Positions 44,765 through 55,565 of a DNA stretch of 64,000 nt are shown piece by piece (position 1 is the first letter of the stretch; every line of letters starts with the position of its first letter). The notes beneath the pieces were generated by a model that saw nothing but the letters and a program-made list of their open reading frames with translations, was not told the DNA's origin and searched no databases. Position numbers and translations under genes: made by a program. The DNA is taken from contig OX596337.1 of the NCBI GenBank assembly GCA_951394405.1, positions 2,728,001 to 2,792,000 on the forward strand, written 5' to 3'. Source of the DNA: Coprinellus micaceus. Its lineage: Eukaryota; Basidiomycota; Agaricomycetes; Agaricales; Psathyrellaceae.

Positions 44765-47700
44765 CTAAGATGTAGAGGGAGCTGCGGTCCTCTTCCTCGG
44801 TCGTAGGCTAGGCCTCATCTGTACCAGGGACATCAGAAATCCGTTCAGTGCTCCACCTTCAGAAGCACTCACCATTTCAACGAACAGAGGCAGCAACTTC
44901 GGAATTTCTGTCAAGGTTGGTGGTTCTAAGGCTGCACTATTGTGGTTCTTCGCCTTCTTCGGTGGGCTCGACTTCGCAGATGCAGGCGGCGCTGAAACCT
45001 CCTTGGGTGGAGGAGGCGGGGCCCTGCCTGGCATTGGCGGGTGTCGGTGGGACGTTGGGCCGGTTGCAGGGGAAGATGAGTCGATGGTTGCCGCTCTGCT
45101 TGGTGTGCGCGATGAAGGCCTGCTTGATGAAGGCGTATTTGCAGCTGAGGATCTGGATGCGACACTGGGAGGCCGCATATTAGAGTCCTGTCGCTGCAAG
45201 GACGTCGTAGACCCTGCCCGAGAAGACGCAGAGGTGTAGACAGACGACGATTCAGAGCCCGGTCGCACTGTCGAGGAGGATAGGGTCCTCAGAGGCGCGA
45301 GAGGCCGTCCCGCCGATGGCGAAGAAGTAGGGACGGGGCTGTTTGCACCTGACTCGCCTCTTCCGTTGACGGCTTTGGCGGAAGCAGGGAGTGGGGGAAC
45401 TGGGGGAGGGGTCGATTTCTTGGAGTCTTTGCTAATCGATATTCCGTTCATGGAGAAAGTGAGCGATCTCTTTCCCTTCAGCGACAGGGACATCGAACGC
45501 TTCCGGGTGACCGACTTCTCTACAGGCTTTCCCTCCGCGGCCGGGGACGATGTTGCCAAGTTGGCAGCCTTCTGGTGAGGGTGGGCCCGCTTCAAATCCT
45601 TTGGCAGTGGACGCGGTGCAGCACTCTCCTCGCTCTCCGGCTCGGAATCCGTCAACTCGGAAGAAGAAGTATACTCTGAACTGTCCTCATCTGAGTCATA
45701 GCTATCACTCGTCTCCTCTTCATCCGTCTCCTCCGCGGCCAAGTCAATCGCATCTCCTTGGACAATATCTCCGAAATTAATCTCGCCCAGTACCCCGTTT
45801 ACCATCTCCCTCGCAGCAGCATCTTCGGCGTCAGCATCCTGGTCCGCCTGCACACGCCCAAACCGCCGCCTAAGCTTGTCCTCGTAGAGTACCTTGAGCT
45901 TGTAATGATGCACGGCGACTTTATCCACTTCAGCCAAGATTTCCTCCCGCTCCTTCCCTGCGTGTGGAAGTAGGAATTCGAGGCTAATGGGTGGGCCGAG
46001 GCCTTCGCGCATGAACGTCAGGAAGAGCTCGATCCAGCGCATCAGACTCTCGAATAGACCCTCTCCTTTCGAATGTACGTTGTGGACAAAATGATAGAAG
46101 GACTGCTCGTGCCGCTGGACTAGGTTGACAAACGCCTGTACAGTTCGAGATGGGTCTTCCCCGCTGACTACGCAGGCGAACGGTTAGTGAGCACAGTCCC
46201 AGCGCGTCAAAAGAGGCGACTTACTTTCTTCCACCGATTCGACGGTTCGAATCAAGTCGCTGATAAAGTCCTGGAGGTCGCCTAGGGAATCGGCGATGCT
46301 AGCTGCCCGATACACCTTCGCCAACGGCGAATAGAAGATGGTGATGATATCCTTTAGCAGCTCCGATGTGAAGCCCTACAGCTCCACTGAGTTTGAATAA
46401 CAAGGTTACAAGGGATTGAGACGCACTTCAAATATGAGTGCTATTAGTTGCTCTCGATCTCTTAGCTTCTGGTACATGTGCGTCAGGACTTTCAGATCTT
46501 CAATCAGCCATGCATCTTCATTTTGGGGCCCTTCGTCGTCATCGGAGTCCTCGAGATTCGAGCGAACCTGGGTATACTCTTGGTGGGCTCTGTGAGCCTT
46601 AGCTAGCCGATGCATTTGCGGCCTTGAAAGAACCGGTGCCTCCGAGGATCGTAAAACGACCGTGATAATGTTCATTTTCTCGGCGACTGCGTCCATCTTG
46701 AACATTTCCTGAATCTCTCGGGGAGCATACACGAATTGGCGTATCTTGTCGCACATGACGGGGTCGTCAATCTTGTCCTTGACGGCCTCGATCTCTTCCT
46801 CAATTACCCGAACTTCTTCTGTAAGGGAGCTTGTGAACATCCTAAAGGTCAACGTAAGCATGCGCTACCATTATCAGAGTAGAGCTAGTCATGCACACCT
46901 TTGCAGAAGGCTTCGGCCGCCAAATGGCTGCGCCAGGAACAAATCGAGGACGGCTAACAATCCATGAGGCTTTGCCGAAAGGATGAGATGGACACCGCGA
47001 CGTACCCCGAATCATCGCGATCGGATTCGTGATCTTCAGTGCTCCTTTCAACATAAAGTAGGGCATCAGGCCATGGATACGTTTCAAGCCGGCAAAGGTT
47101 TCGGAAGCGTCGTCAGAAGCGACGAATGTATGGAACGCTGCTGAAGCCAGGCTATGGCAGAGGCGGGATGAGCGAAGCGATCGAGAATAGAGCCGCGAAC
47201 TTACGAGATGCGAGCCCATTCCACGACGGCCTTGTAGTTGTCCGGCAGGCCCGAGATGTGAGGCGTAACTTTGATTGTCGCAAATACATGCGTAAGGCCA
47301 TCTAGCAATTAGAGGGCGATATTTCAGGACATGAGTCGATACAGTAGAGGGGGCTTTCACACCTTTGCCCATGAGGTCCCCCTTGACGCTTTTGACGGCG
47401 TCTCGAAGGCTGTCGACGCGACTAGCAATCTCCCGCGCAAATCGCTTGCGACTTTCTTCTCGGGTTCGATCGGCTTCCTCTCGGCGGCGGCAATCGTCCA
47501 ACTCGCTGGGTGAGAGAGTAACGGGGTCCATAAGAAGAAACGCTTTGAGGACTGGTGAGGAGCCAATTGATCGAGAGGAGAGGAGGGAAGTCAGATATGC
47601 CCGCAAAGTCAGGCGATTCCTCTCCCGGGCTAGTCCATCTTTCTTGCTCTTTCGAGACGAGGGACTCGGAGGAACCTGCGTCTCAGAGCCATCCCAAGAG

Positions 47701-48688
47701 AGTATGGAATTCGGGGAGATTGGAGAAAACGTGTCGGAGGGGAAGTTTAGGGAATTTGCTGGTGCCGAACTCGGGGCAGTAACAGTAGTTCGATCTTTGG
47801 GAGGTGGTAGTCGGATATTTTCCTCGGGGTACCGCTTGGCGAGCTGCGCCGCATGTTCAGCGTTCAGTGCAGGGCGTAGGGAGCGGACGACGCACCTCGT
47901 TTGCTAGTGTCTTAAAATCACCGTAACGCCTAGACACGTAGACATCGTGATATCGCGAACGTCGAGTGCGAATGATGAATTCCTTCCAGGGAGCTTTTAG
48001 ACCAGAGCATGAGCCACACTCAATTGCGCAAGCTTACCTCATGCGCCCGGCTGCGAACGCGTCCCTTCTCTATCACTGTCCGTACTCCGACTACGTTGAC
48101 TTCGAACGCATCCCTATTCTTCGCTAGGTGTCGTTTCCGCTTCTCTGCCAATCGTTCGAGTCGATCTAAATCGGTCTGTGTAAGGCGGACGATATCCTCC
48201 CGTTCAACCAGCTTCGTCGTTGAGCCGAGGAACATGGCCATGTTGCGCTCGAACTTGGCCAGTAGTTTCCTCCGTGACATATCTGCTTTGTCCGCATCGT
48301 CCAGCAGTGACGAAGCTGCTAGGTTTCGAGAAACCAGAGCGTCCACGAATGGTTGTACCTTCTCCGCATAGAACCCTTTCGGCGCAGCCTCCATAAACGG
48401 GAACGTCAGAACAAACTGCCGGAATATGAATTTGAGAAATGGGAGATCCAGCGGCTGCACTCCCTTCGGTGGCGTTGAAAACGGTGGCCCGAAGAAGGAG
48501 AGGTTGGAGACATCTGGAACGTCGGTGGTGGTGAGGACATGTAGCTCCCTGCTGAATTGAAGTTGTATGAGAGATTTCTTGAGGTAGTGTGCGCGAAGGG
48601 GGGTGAGTTCGTTGGCCTTTGAATGTTGAGACTCTTGAGATTGGGACTCGGGTTCCTCTGTGAGGGCAGAACCTGTCAGGGAAGCCAT
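44765..48688 (-). CDS. PX-domain protein with PXA-like and PXB-like regions
   Basis: Large phosphoinositide-binding protein of the fungal PX family related to yeast Ypr097w, probably acting on endosomal or vacuolar membranes. The N-terminal module starts MASLTGSALTEEPES, then ELTPLRAHYLKKSLIQLQFS (PX-associated domain opening) and LKFIFRQFVLTFPFMEAAPK. The PX domain reads FIIRTRRSRYHDVYVSRRYG then DFKTLANELAKRYPEENIRL; the RRY-x-DF phosphoinositide pocket is visible. The helical C-terminal domain follows: RAYLTSLLSSRSIGSSPVLK, AFLLMDPVTLSPSELDDCRR, LMPYFMLKGALKITNPIAMI, IRQFVYAPREIQEMF and REQLIALIFEGFTSELLKDI. The last part is acidic and then Ser/Pro-rich, with a PPPPPK run. About nine introns. 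The 48688 ATG is chosen because TPLRAHYLKKSL is the usual start of the family; an open frame continues upstream to 48985. Confidence 0.85.
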
Positions 48689-49080
48689 GAAACGGAATGA
48701 AGTCAGGGGAGCGGAGAAGAGTGATAAGATAATCCATACAACTGAGACGTCATATGCTCTTTTAGGATGCTGTGCCACCGCCCGTGTCAGTGGGCCCGCG
48801 TCGTCTTGAGTTTGTACTACGATGACCGCGCACGGGAAGCCTGAACCTGTGAATGCATATAGATGACGAAGACTGCTGTTGCGCTGCGGGTCTGAATTTG
48901 CGAACTCGATGACGCGCCGCAGTGCGGCCACATCCTCGGCCCCCAGTTCGATGGTGGCGGCGGTCTCTGGAACTTGAATAAGCACAGAGCATTCTATTCA
49001 CGTATGGGGCTCATTTTGTCTCTCAGGGTCGCCGGTATGCAGGTGTTGGTACTCTTTCAAGTGCATCTAATCAAAAGTTC
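48689..49080 (-). other. Region upstream of the PX gene with open frame
   Basis: The PX reading frame stays open upstream to about 48994, reading VPETAATIELGAEDVAALRR and LRHLYAFTGSGFPCAVIVVQ. It looks coding-like but has no ATG; it may be an extra 5' exon of the PX gene, part of an unrecognised gene, or a remnant. Confidence 0.4.
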
Positions 49081-49674
49081 TCAAACGACGAATACCCTCT
49101 CCAACGCTTGGACGCCCTCGACATGACTCTTTGTGACTCCTGGACTTCTTGGCCTGGCCTGCTTTTGCTCGTACTCTCCTGAGCGCGAAGCACAGACAGG
49201 GCCCCTAAACTTGCCTCCTGCTATTCTCACCTTTGCTGCGCTCTCTTGGATATCTTGGTGTCCACGAAACTGGGCTATGGCAATGATCGTATTGGTAGGG
49301 TGAACGGATGCGCAGCTTGGGACCCTGGCTTGGAAGTATACCCTACCTCGAATTTCACAGCCTAGATCGAGTTCTTGCTTCTCTGACTTGATGGTGTTTA
49401 CGAGGTCAAGATCCCCTCGGTCAGTGTCTTCCGATCGAGTGACATCCAAATGGCTGCAAATGTTACTGAGGGATGGCGGTCGCAGGCTCGTTAACGTGTC
49501 GTTGGTCTTGGCGGCCGCATGGTGATTGTTGAAAGAAGAGAGGATCTCACCCAAGGCCATCTTGTAACCTGCTCTAACCTGGCCCAGGTGGCGTTTAGAG
49601 GGCAACAGCTGTTTGGCATGCATCTGATCCACCCCAAGCATCAACCACGCACGAGCAATACATGTTGATTTCAC
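49081..49674 (-). CDS. Uncertain open frame (198 codons)
   Basis: A stop-free frame with no recognised domain. Segments include AGYKMALGEILSSFNNHHAA, LDLGCEIRGRVYFQARVPSC and AIAQFRGHQDIQESAAKVRI. The first codon in the frame is GTG; the first ATG (Met-Leu-Gly-Val) is 33 bases further in. Chance frames of similar length occur elsewhere in this window, so it may not be a gene. It could be an exon of a gene whose other exon is the frame at 48689-48985. Confidence 0.25.
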   Translation of the reverse strand: MKSTCIARAWLMLGVDQMHAKQLLPSKRHLGQVRAGYKMALGEILSSFNNHHAAAKTNDTLTSLRPPSLSNICSHLDVTRSEDTDRGDLDLVNTIKSEKQELDLGCEIRGRVYFQARVPSCASVHPTNTIIAIAQFRGHQDIQESAAKVRIAGGKFRGPVCASRSGEYEQKQARPRSPGVTKSHVEGVQALERVFVV

Positions 49675-52600
49675 TAGAGGGCAGGAGGCACTGTTGGTCC
49701 AGATTCCATTCCGCTATCGGTGCAATTGGAATGCCGTTGACGCGACCAGTCATACTTCGACTAGGGTCGTTTTATGCGGTTCTCCCGAGTTAGCATTCCG
49801 GTCGTGCCATGTTGAGCAGGTCGCAAATATTACCCAGGACGATAATTCGCTTTTACTAGCTCCCGCGCAGGTAGTGCAAAAGCGGAGAGGGTTCACTGAA
49901 CTACCTACATAGCTCCCCTCCGAACTTCCCATTCGGTTGATCACTCTTACCCAAAATCTATGTCAGATCCATCAATGAACATGCTAGCTGGATATGGTTT
50001 GAACCCCAATTGCAAGTCAGATAGTGTACTCTGAACCTCACCCATGGAAGCTGTTCCACAAGGCTCATTTGGTCGACCTCCCCGTTTGACTGCACCGAGG
50101 CCCGATCCTTTAACACCGGACAGCGGAAGGACACAGGACGGGTGAGGCTGATTTGAGTTTGGGCCCTTGGTGCACTACAAGCGGGTGTTCTCTCTCCGAA
50201 ACGAGAACTCCTTTGCTTCGATCCAACGTCGTAAGGGGTTTATCTCGCTTCTCCGTTGGTTGGCGGGCCCAATAAGACGTTTGAAATGGAAGTCGAGTTA
50301 CCATAACTATGGCAATCGCTCCTCACCGGGGAGAGAAGCTGCCTGGTGACGAAGGAGAGGACCTCTCAGTGGTGTATCCGGGCTACCTATGAACGACATT
50401 CGCTAGTAGCCCACACTCTCTCTGAGTAGAAATGACGAACGATGTCGGGTTGGCACGATTTCCACTGGTCACACTCACGGCTTATCACCCAGGTATCGGG
50501 ATGACAGGGAGCTCGACAGAGTGACATGCTCAATTTGAAGCAGACCCTGGCAGTCCGAGCCTAGAACCCCCAGAAAACAACCGGAGGTCCAGGTTAGCCT
50601 TACAAGAGGAACTGCGCAGGTGGCTTGGTGGCGAATTCGGCTCACCGTCGATGGTGACCCTTCAGCGCCAATTCGGATTTGATCATTGATCACGGGCGCT
50701 AAACGAGCTTACCTCCGGGTCTGGGCCCCATACACATGCTCTTTTTAAGTCTCCAGGGCAAATGAATACGTTGGATATACGTGAAGGGGTGACAAGTGAC
50801 TGGGAGATTTAAACCGTAATCTTTCCAGCTTTCTTAATCAGAACTCGGGAGGCTCAATTGAAGAGGCCTAGATTGGTGATAAACTGAGCGAAGAACATGC
50901 TCAACGGAAAATAGGAAATCCCACCCCAGTATCTTATCATTTGACCGCCCGGGCTTTGTGACATCGATGAGGCTCGCGATCGAGCGCTGAAGTGTCGAGG
51001 ACTCGGCCATACGTAAGGTGTTCTATTGAGATACCCCGCATCGCGTGCGGTAGCCCGGGTTTCATGTGAGCCTAAATTGGCGTTCTATTCAGTCGTGTCC
51101 AATATCGTCGGTGGCCTCGATTTCAGTGATCAGTCATGGGGGACTGGCTCGCCGCTCACATGCTGTATCGATAGGACGAGCTCCAGTGCATGGAATTTTC
51201 CAATTCCAAAGCGGAGTTTTGTGTTGGGTAAGTGACCAGGGACCCGAAGAAACCATTCTAGTTCCCACCACTCATTAATCCAGCAAGCCGTTTTCCCTCG
51301 CGTCGTCTGCGAACCTCGTGTCTCTCGCGTAGTCCCACAGGTGCTGCGCACCGAGAATCTCGCACACCGCACACACCCCGTATCCGAGCCTCGTGTTCAC
51401 ATCCCTGGTCATTCACAGTGCCAATTGAAAACCCTTCACAGTGCCGAGACCTCAGCCACGCATCTGCAGCCCCGTCACACTATCATAACCCTATTATATG
51501 AAGCGGGGTCTAAGTCCAGGACTCGAGGGCCAGGCCAACGTCAGGCGAGGTGTCTCGATCTCGCACACGCGCGCTTATTCCCGATCAAACAGGCGCCACG
51601 TACTCGTGCGGGCTGATGCGTGCCCCAAAGGTGTCCGAGTAACGAAGGGCACAGGTAGATATGCTGTGATTCCGCAGCACTTCCGGCGGATACGTAAGGA
51701 CGGTCGGTCAATTTGGATCGAGCTCAATAAACGGGGTCCTACGCGGTGGACCCTGAAGCGCCCGGCGTGACTTCGCCGAACCCTGCCTCGATCAAGGAGC
51801 CTGAGGTTCACATACATGCATACACGAGCTGAATGGCAAAGTCCAGGGTTAGTGGAGAGCATGCTTTAATTTCGGCGAACCGACGCCTTGGTGTATTGGA
51901 TACCGAGTAATGAACGCACGAGGCATGGTGGACGTCATTGAAGGATTTCATCCGGGGAACGATCGTAGTGACATTTCTAGCTGGTACAGGCCCCGCACCG
52001 TGATCTAAACAGGGCGAGGTGGACAGAGATCCCGGGCGGGGGGAAGCAAAACAGGACGATTGCAATCGTAAGAGTCATTAGTATGTAATAGGGGTATGAA
52101 AGGGAGTGGGACTATGTAATTTATACGTACAGATGTAGTAATATTGTTGGGCGTAGCAGCGAAACAAGGCTATACCGATCACGACGACTAGACGTCTTTT
52201 GGACGCAGGGGTGAGTTCTAGGGGTTTGAAAAGGAAAGATGGGCTCGATGGGATCGAAAAATCAAAGATACGTAGTACAGCATGGAGGGAGCCAGAAAGA
52301 GTACAGGGTGTGAGTCATATACAAGTGAAGTCACTGAAGCTGGAAGGGGAACTAGGGGTAAAGCCCGTAGGGGCTAGTAAAGTCGAACGCGGGTGATAAA
52401 GGTCGCAGTAATCTGAAGTGATAACAATAGCAAAAAGGAGAAGAATCCAAGGGGAAGAATTTTAGGAGGAAAGTCAACGGTACAAGGATGGGAGACGGGA
52501 TGAAGCTACAGACGGAGGGAGAGTTAGATAGAGCGCGTCAAAGGTCAAACAGAGGGAGGGGGAGAAGAAAAGCATGATAGTGGGGGTATGGATGAATACA

Positions 52601-53462
52601 TCAATGCGGGAGGGACGACAGAGAAGAGAAAACAGAGGAAGGGGGGAACAGAGAGCAACGCAACAGTAAAGAGAACCAAAAAGAATCTAGCAAGGCACCG
52701 AGTAAAGGGGGGCATAGGAGAAAGATGGACTAGGAGGGAGTATCGATAGAAGCTTGAAGGAGAGGCAAGCGCGGAGAATGAAAGACCGGGACAATGGCGC
52801 GATGGACCAGGACGAACATTACCAAGCTCCGCACTGTGACAAGATGCATGAATGGGAATGTCGAAGAGGAACAGACGTCAACGTCGAAGGTCAAGTAACA
52901 CTAACGAGAAAGCCGGCATCAAACGGGAGGTAAGCGTGGATATCGCGTGCACCACTGGGGAAAGACGAACGCCGACAAGAAAGCCTAACCCGCCCTGATG
53001 CCGATCCGGTCCCTGAAAGCACTGACGTCGCGAGTCTAATGGTGCATGCCCCGATGCAATGTGCCCTATACCGGTCCGCCTTCCCCTGAGGCAAAGGATG
53101 CGTTTTGAAGGGGTCGGCGCATTATTTGGGACGATTGGAGGGGCGGAAAGAGGGGTAAGGGCACGGCAGGATGAGGGGGTCTATGGCTATGGGCGGTATG
53201 TTAGAGATAATAAATGAGACTTGATAAGAGTTGAACGCACCCCAGTTGGGAAGTTTATAAGACCGTGCATCCTTGGGTGAACCACCTATACGGGGAGAGA
53301 TGTCAGCATACGTAAGGAAGAAAGACGGACCATATGGAGCGGGAAGGGAGGTTGGGTGGGGGGTCGAAAATCAAGTCTTATTCAGCGCTAGGTATGGAAC
53401 TCGAGAGAGATGAGGGCTACGGTCGGACGTCCCCCTTGGAGAGAAAGCGTCAACAAGGCGAG
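49675..53462. other. Gene-poor region, about 3.8 kb
   Basis: The largest stretch without a supported gene. All frames are short. I could find no reverse transcriptase, transposase, integrase, tRNA or rRNA signature and no obvious terminal repeats. From about 52070 to 53460 the plus strand is clearly purine-rich (long G/A runs), equal to pyrimidine-rich on minus, which resembles the 3' UTRs seen elsewhere here and may be a long 3' UTR of the RING-LON gene. The part 49.7-52.0 kb is mixed in composition and unexplained; it could be decayed repeat or a noncoding RNA locus. Confidence 0.5.
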
Positions 53463-55496
53463 CTATACAGCCCACCAAAGTGCCATCACCAAGATAAATG
53501 CGGGGAACGTCGCAGCAAGCAAGGCGGCCCTCAGCGCCTGCTCTCCTTCCCTCCTCACTCTCCTTGAATTTGCGCCATCAAGGTCGACGGGCCCAGCGGC
53601 AACGCCCACGCCCACGATCCAACTAAGGATCCATACTATGGCGTCCACCACAGTTTTGAATAGCCACCACACCGCCCCCCTCACCCAGCCAGTGAGAATG
53701 GTAAATCTGACATACCATTGCTTATTCAACTGCTCGATCCAATGAACCACGAGCAGGAGCCGCAGTCGAGGACTCTTGATTGGCAAGAGCTTGGCCTTCT
53801 CCAACTCGTCGAGAGGCAGGAGGGAGGCAACCCAGAACGAGAACATAGCGGGGTCGCTGGGCATCTCGCCTGCGCCATTGGCCAGACGCTGGACTACCCA
53901 GGGTGCCGTGCCGCGCTGAAGGCGGGATATGAAAAGGCGGCAGATGTCGATTAGCTCGGCATTGGTGGGGTTGTGGCCTGTGCGAAGGAGGGGTGGCGGT
54001 GGCGGGGGAAGCGGCGAGTGGGACGACGAAGACGAGGGGGGTTGCGCATGCGATGAAGGGGTTGAAGGGGAACGGGGAGGAGGCGAGGATGATAGAGAGG
54101 CAGGGCGAGGGCGCTTGTTCGGAGAGGTAGGGGTGTTTCGCGACGGTGGTGTGGATGTTGATGTCGAGGGTGAGGGATCTGGTCTTGAAGGGGATGGTTG
54201 AGAATGCCTCGAGTTTGGGTTTGGGTTGGAGATGCCCGCGGAGGGTGACTCGATTGCGTCCATCAAGGTGTCAGGGTAGTCCTCGATCCTGATGCGGAAG
54301 GCGTCAGAAAGGTGACGAGGACGGGAAATGGCGCATGGGATTAATGTCATGAAAAGAGGAAACACGTACCTCTCGATCTTGCCGACGGTGTAGCCATCGA
54401 GGGCACCGCGATCGGTGATGCGGAAGCGAAACGTACCTATAGTACGCACAATGCTCCGACCGTCCTGTAGCATATCAACGCCTTCAATCTGGAGCATGGT
54501 GCCATAGTCGCAGAGGGTGTTCGGCGTGCCAGCCTTGGGAGGCATGACCATGCCAAACCAGGGCTTGTCGCCCTCGAGACAGCGTCGCAGCATGAGTCTA
54601 TACCGGGGCTCGAAAATGTGGATGATGCAGCGTTGACCGGGGAAGTAGAGGCCGCAGACGAAGATGGGGGTGTCGAGTTGAGCGTCGCGCTCCTCCTCTT
54701 CTATGGAAGCCTTGCGTTCAGCATAGAGGTTGGGGAAGGCTTTGAGGATAAGGGCGTAGATGGTGCCGTTAACGGGATGGTCCTGGAAGTACGAATAGTT
54801 GGGCAGCTTCTCTCGACATTGGGGACAGGATTCCTGGTGGTCGAGGGAGCGTTGGAGACATCGTGTGCAATAGGTATGCTGGCAGGGGGTCGTAATAGGG
54901 TTGTACAGGATTTCGGAGCAGATGTCGCAGGTCAATTCTTGCTGGAGCTCCTTCCGGAAGGCGTCGAGCGCGAGGTCCCTGTCCGAGGGTCGCCCCGGGT
55001 CTGAAGGGCCACCGCTGGGAGCGAGAGGTTCGTCTGGGTGTGTCGAGCGGGTGAGGGCAGCCTGGCGGGTGAGGAAGCTGAGGAGATCGGGTTCCTCCTC
55101 GGGTTCCTGGCGCTGTCGCTTCCGGGGCGGACCATCGTCGCTGTCGCTGGGGTCGTCGTCATCGCTGCCGTGAGCGTTTGACAGGTCGAGAAGCCGGCGC
55201 CTGCAGCGGTCGACGCAATCCAGGCACTTGTTGAGGGTGACGTCGCGAGCGGTGCTGGCGACGAGGAGGGGGAGGGACTGGGGGGTATGTGCGGATCTGT
55301 AGGCGACGCCGGGGGGGATGCGGATGTTGTGGACGCGGTTGGGGGTTGTGCAGGAGGGCAGGGGACAGGGACTGGGGTCAGGGCGGAGATGGCGGGCACA
55401 GACGGCGTGGCCACAGCGCAGGGTCGCCGGGTGGGCGAGGTGGGCGAGACAGAGGGGACATCGGAGAGCGGGGCGGAGGGAGGAAGGAGAGGCCAT
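53463..55496 (-). CDS. RING-LON protein, LONRF-like E3 ligase candidate
   Basis: Combines two RING fingers with a LON substrate-binding domain, as in LONRF proteins, so a ubiquitin ligase of protein quality control is inferred. The first RING-like finger begins at residue 14: CPLCLAHLAHPATLRCGHAV then CPLPSC. After an acidic Asp/Ser linker, a canonical RING reads CDICSEILYNPITTPCQHTY, CTRCLQ, CPQC. The LON part reads FVCGLYFPGQRCIIHIFEPR, RLMLRRCLEG, WFGMVMP and IGTFRFRITDRGALDGYTVG. An intron (about 54285-54367, donor GTACGT) gives ERIEDYPDTL. A long Ser/Pro region precedes AELIDICRLFISRLQRGTAP and WIEQLNKQW. The C-terminus has two hydrophobic helices (TVVDAIVWILSWIVGVGVAA and LAATFPAFILVMALWWAV), suggesting membrane anchoring. 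A GTATGT after KQW could be a further intron donor. It starts 69 bases from the Stb6-like gene. Confidence 0.87.
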   Translation of the reverse strand: MASPSSLRPALRCPLCLAHLAHPATLRCGHAVCARHLRPDPSPCPLPSCTTPNRVHNIRIPPGVAYRSAHTPQSLPLLVASTARDVTLNKCLDCVDRCRRRLLDLSNAHGSDDDDPSDSDDGPPRKRQRQEPEEEPDLLSFLTRQAALTRSTHPDEPLAPSGGPSDPGRPSDRDLALDAFRKELQQELTCDICSEILYNPITTPCQHTYCTRCLQRSLDHQESCPQCREKLPNYSYFQDHPVNGTIYALILKAFPNLYAERKASIEEEERDAQLDTPIFVCGLYFPGQRCIIHIFEPRYRLMLRRCLEGDKPWFGMVMPPKAGTPNTLCDYGTMLQIEGVDMLQDGRSIVRTIGTFRFRITDRGALDGYTVGKIERYVFPLFMTLIPCAISRPRHLSDAFRIRIEDYPDTLMDAIESPSAGISNPNPNSRHSQPSPSRPDPSPSTSTSTPPSRNTPTSPNKRPRPASLSSSPPPRSPSTPSSHAQPPSSSSSHSPLPPPPPPLLRTGHNPTNAELIDICRLFISRLQRGTAPWVVQRLANGAGEMPSDPAMFSFWVASLLPLDELEKAKLLPIKSPRLRLLLVVHWIEQLNKQWYVRFTILTGWVRGAVWWLFKTVVDAIVWILSWIVGVGVAAGPVDLDGANSRRVRREGEQALRAALLAATFPAFILVMALWWAV

Positions 55497-55565
55497 GCAC
55501 AGACGCCATCGAGATTCCAGCGTCCGGCTTATGAGGGAGAGTCAAGTTCGATCTAGAGCCGACAC

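Noticed and set aside
44076..44765. 229-codon open frame on minus directly after the PX-gene stop
   Set aside because: No domain, irregular composition, no splice context, and located where a 3' UTR is expected. Long chance frames are common in this GC-balanced DNA.
51498..51862. Short overlapping frames on both strands in the gene desert
   Set aside because: Arg-rich, no domain, no splice signals, and frames on both strands overlap fully, which suggests chance.
49675..53462. Intact transposon or integrated virus
   Set aside because: No reverse transcriptase, transposase, integrase or capsid motif and no terminal repeats could be found by eye.
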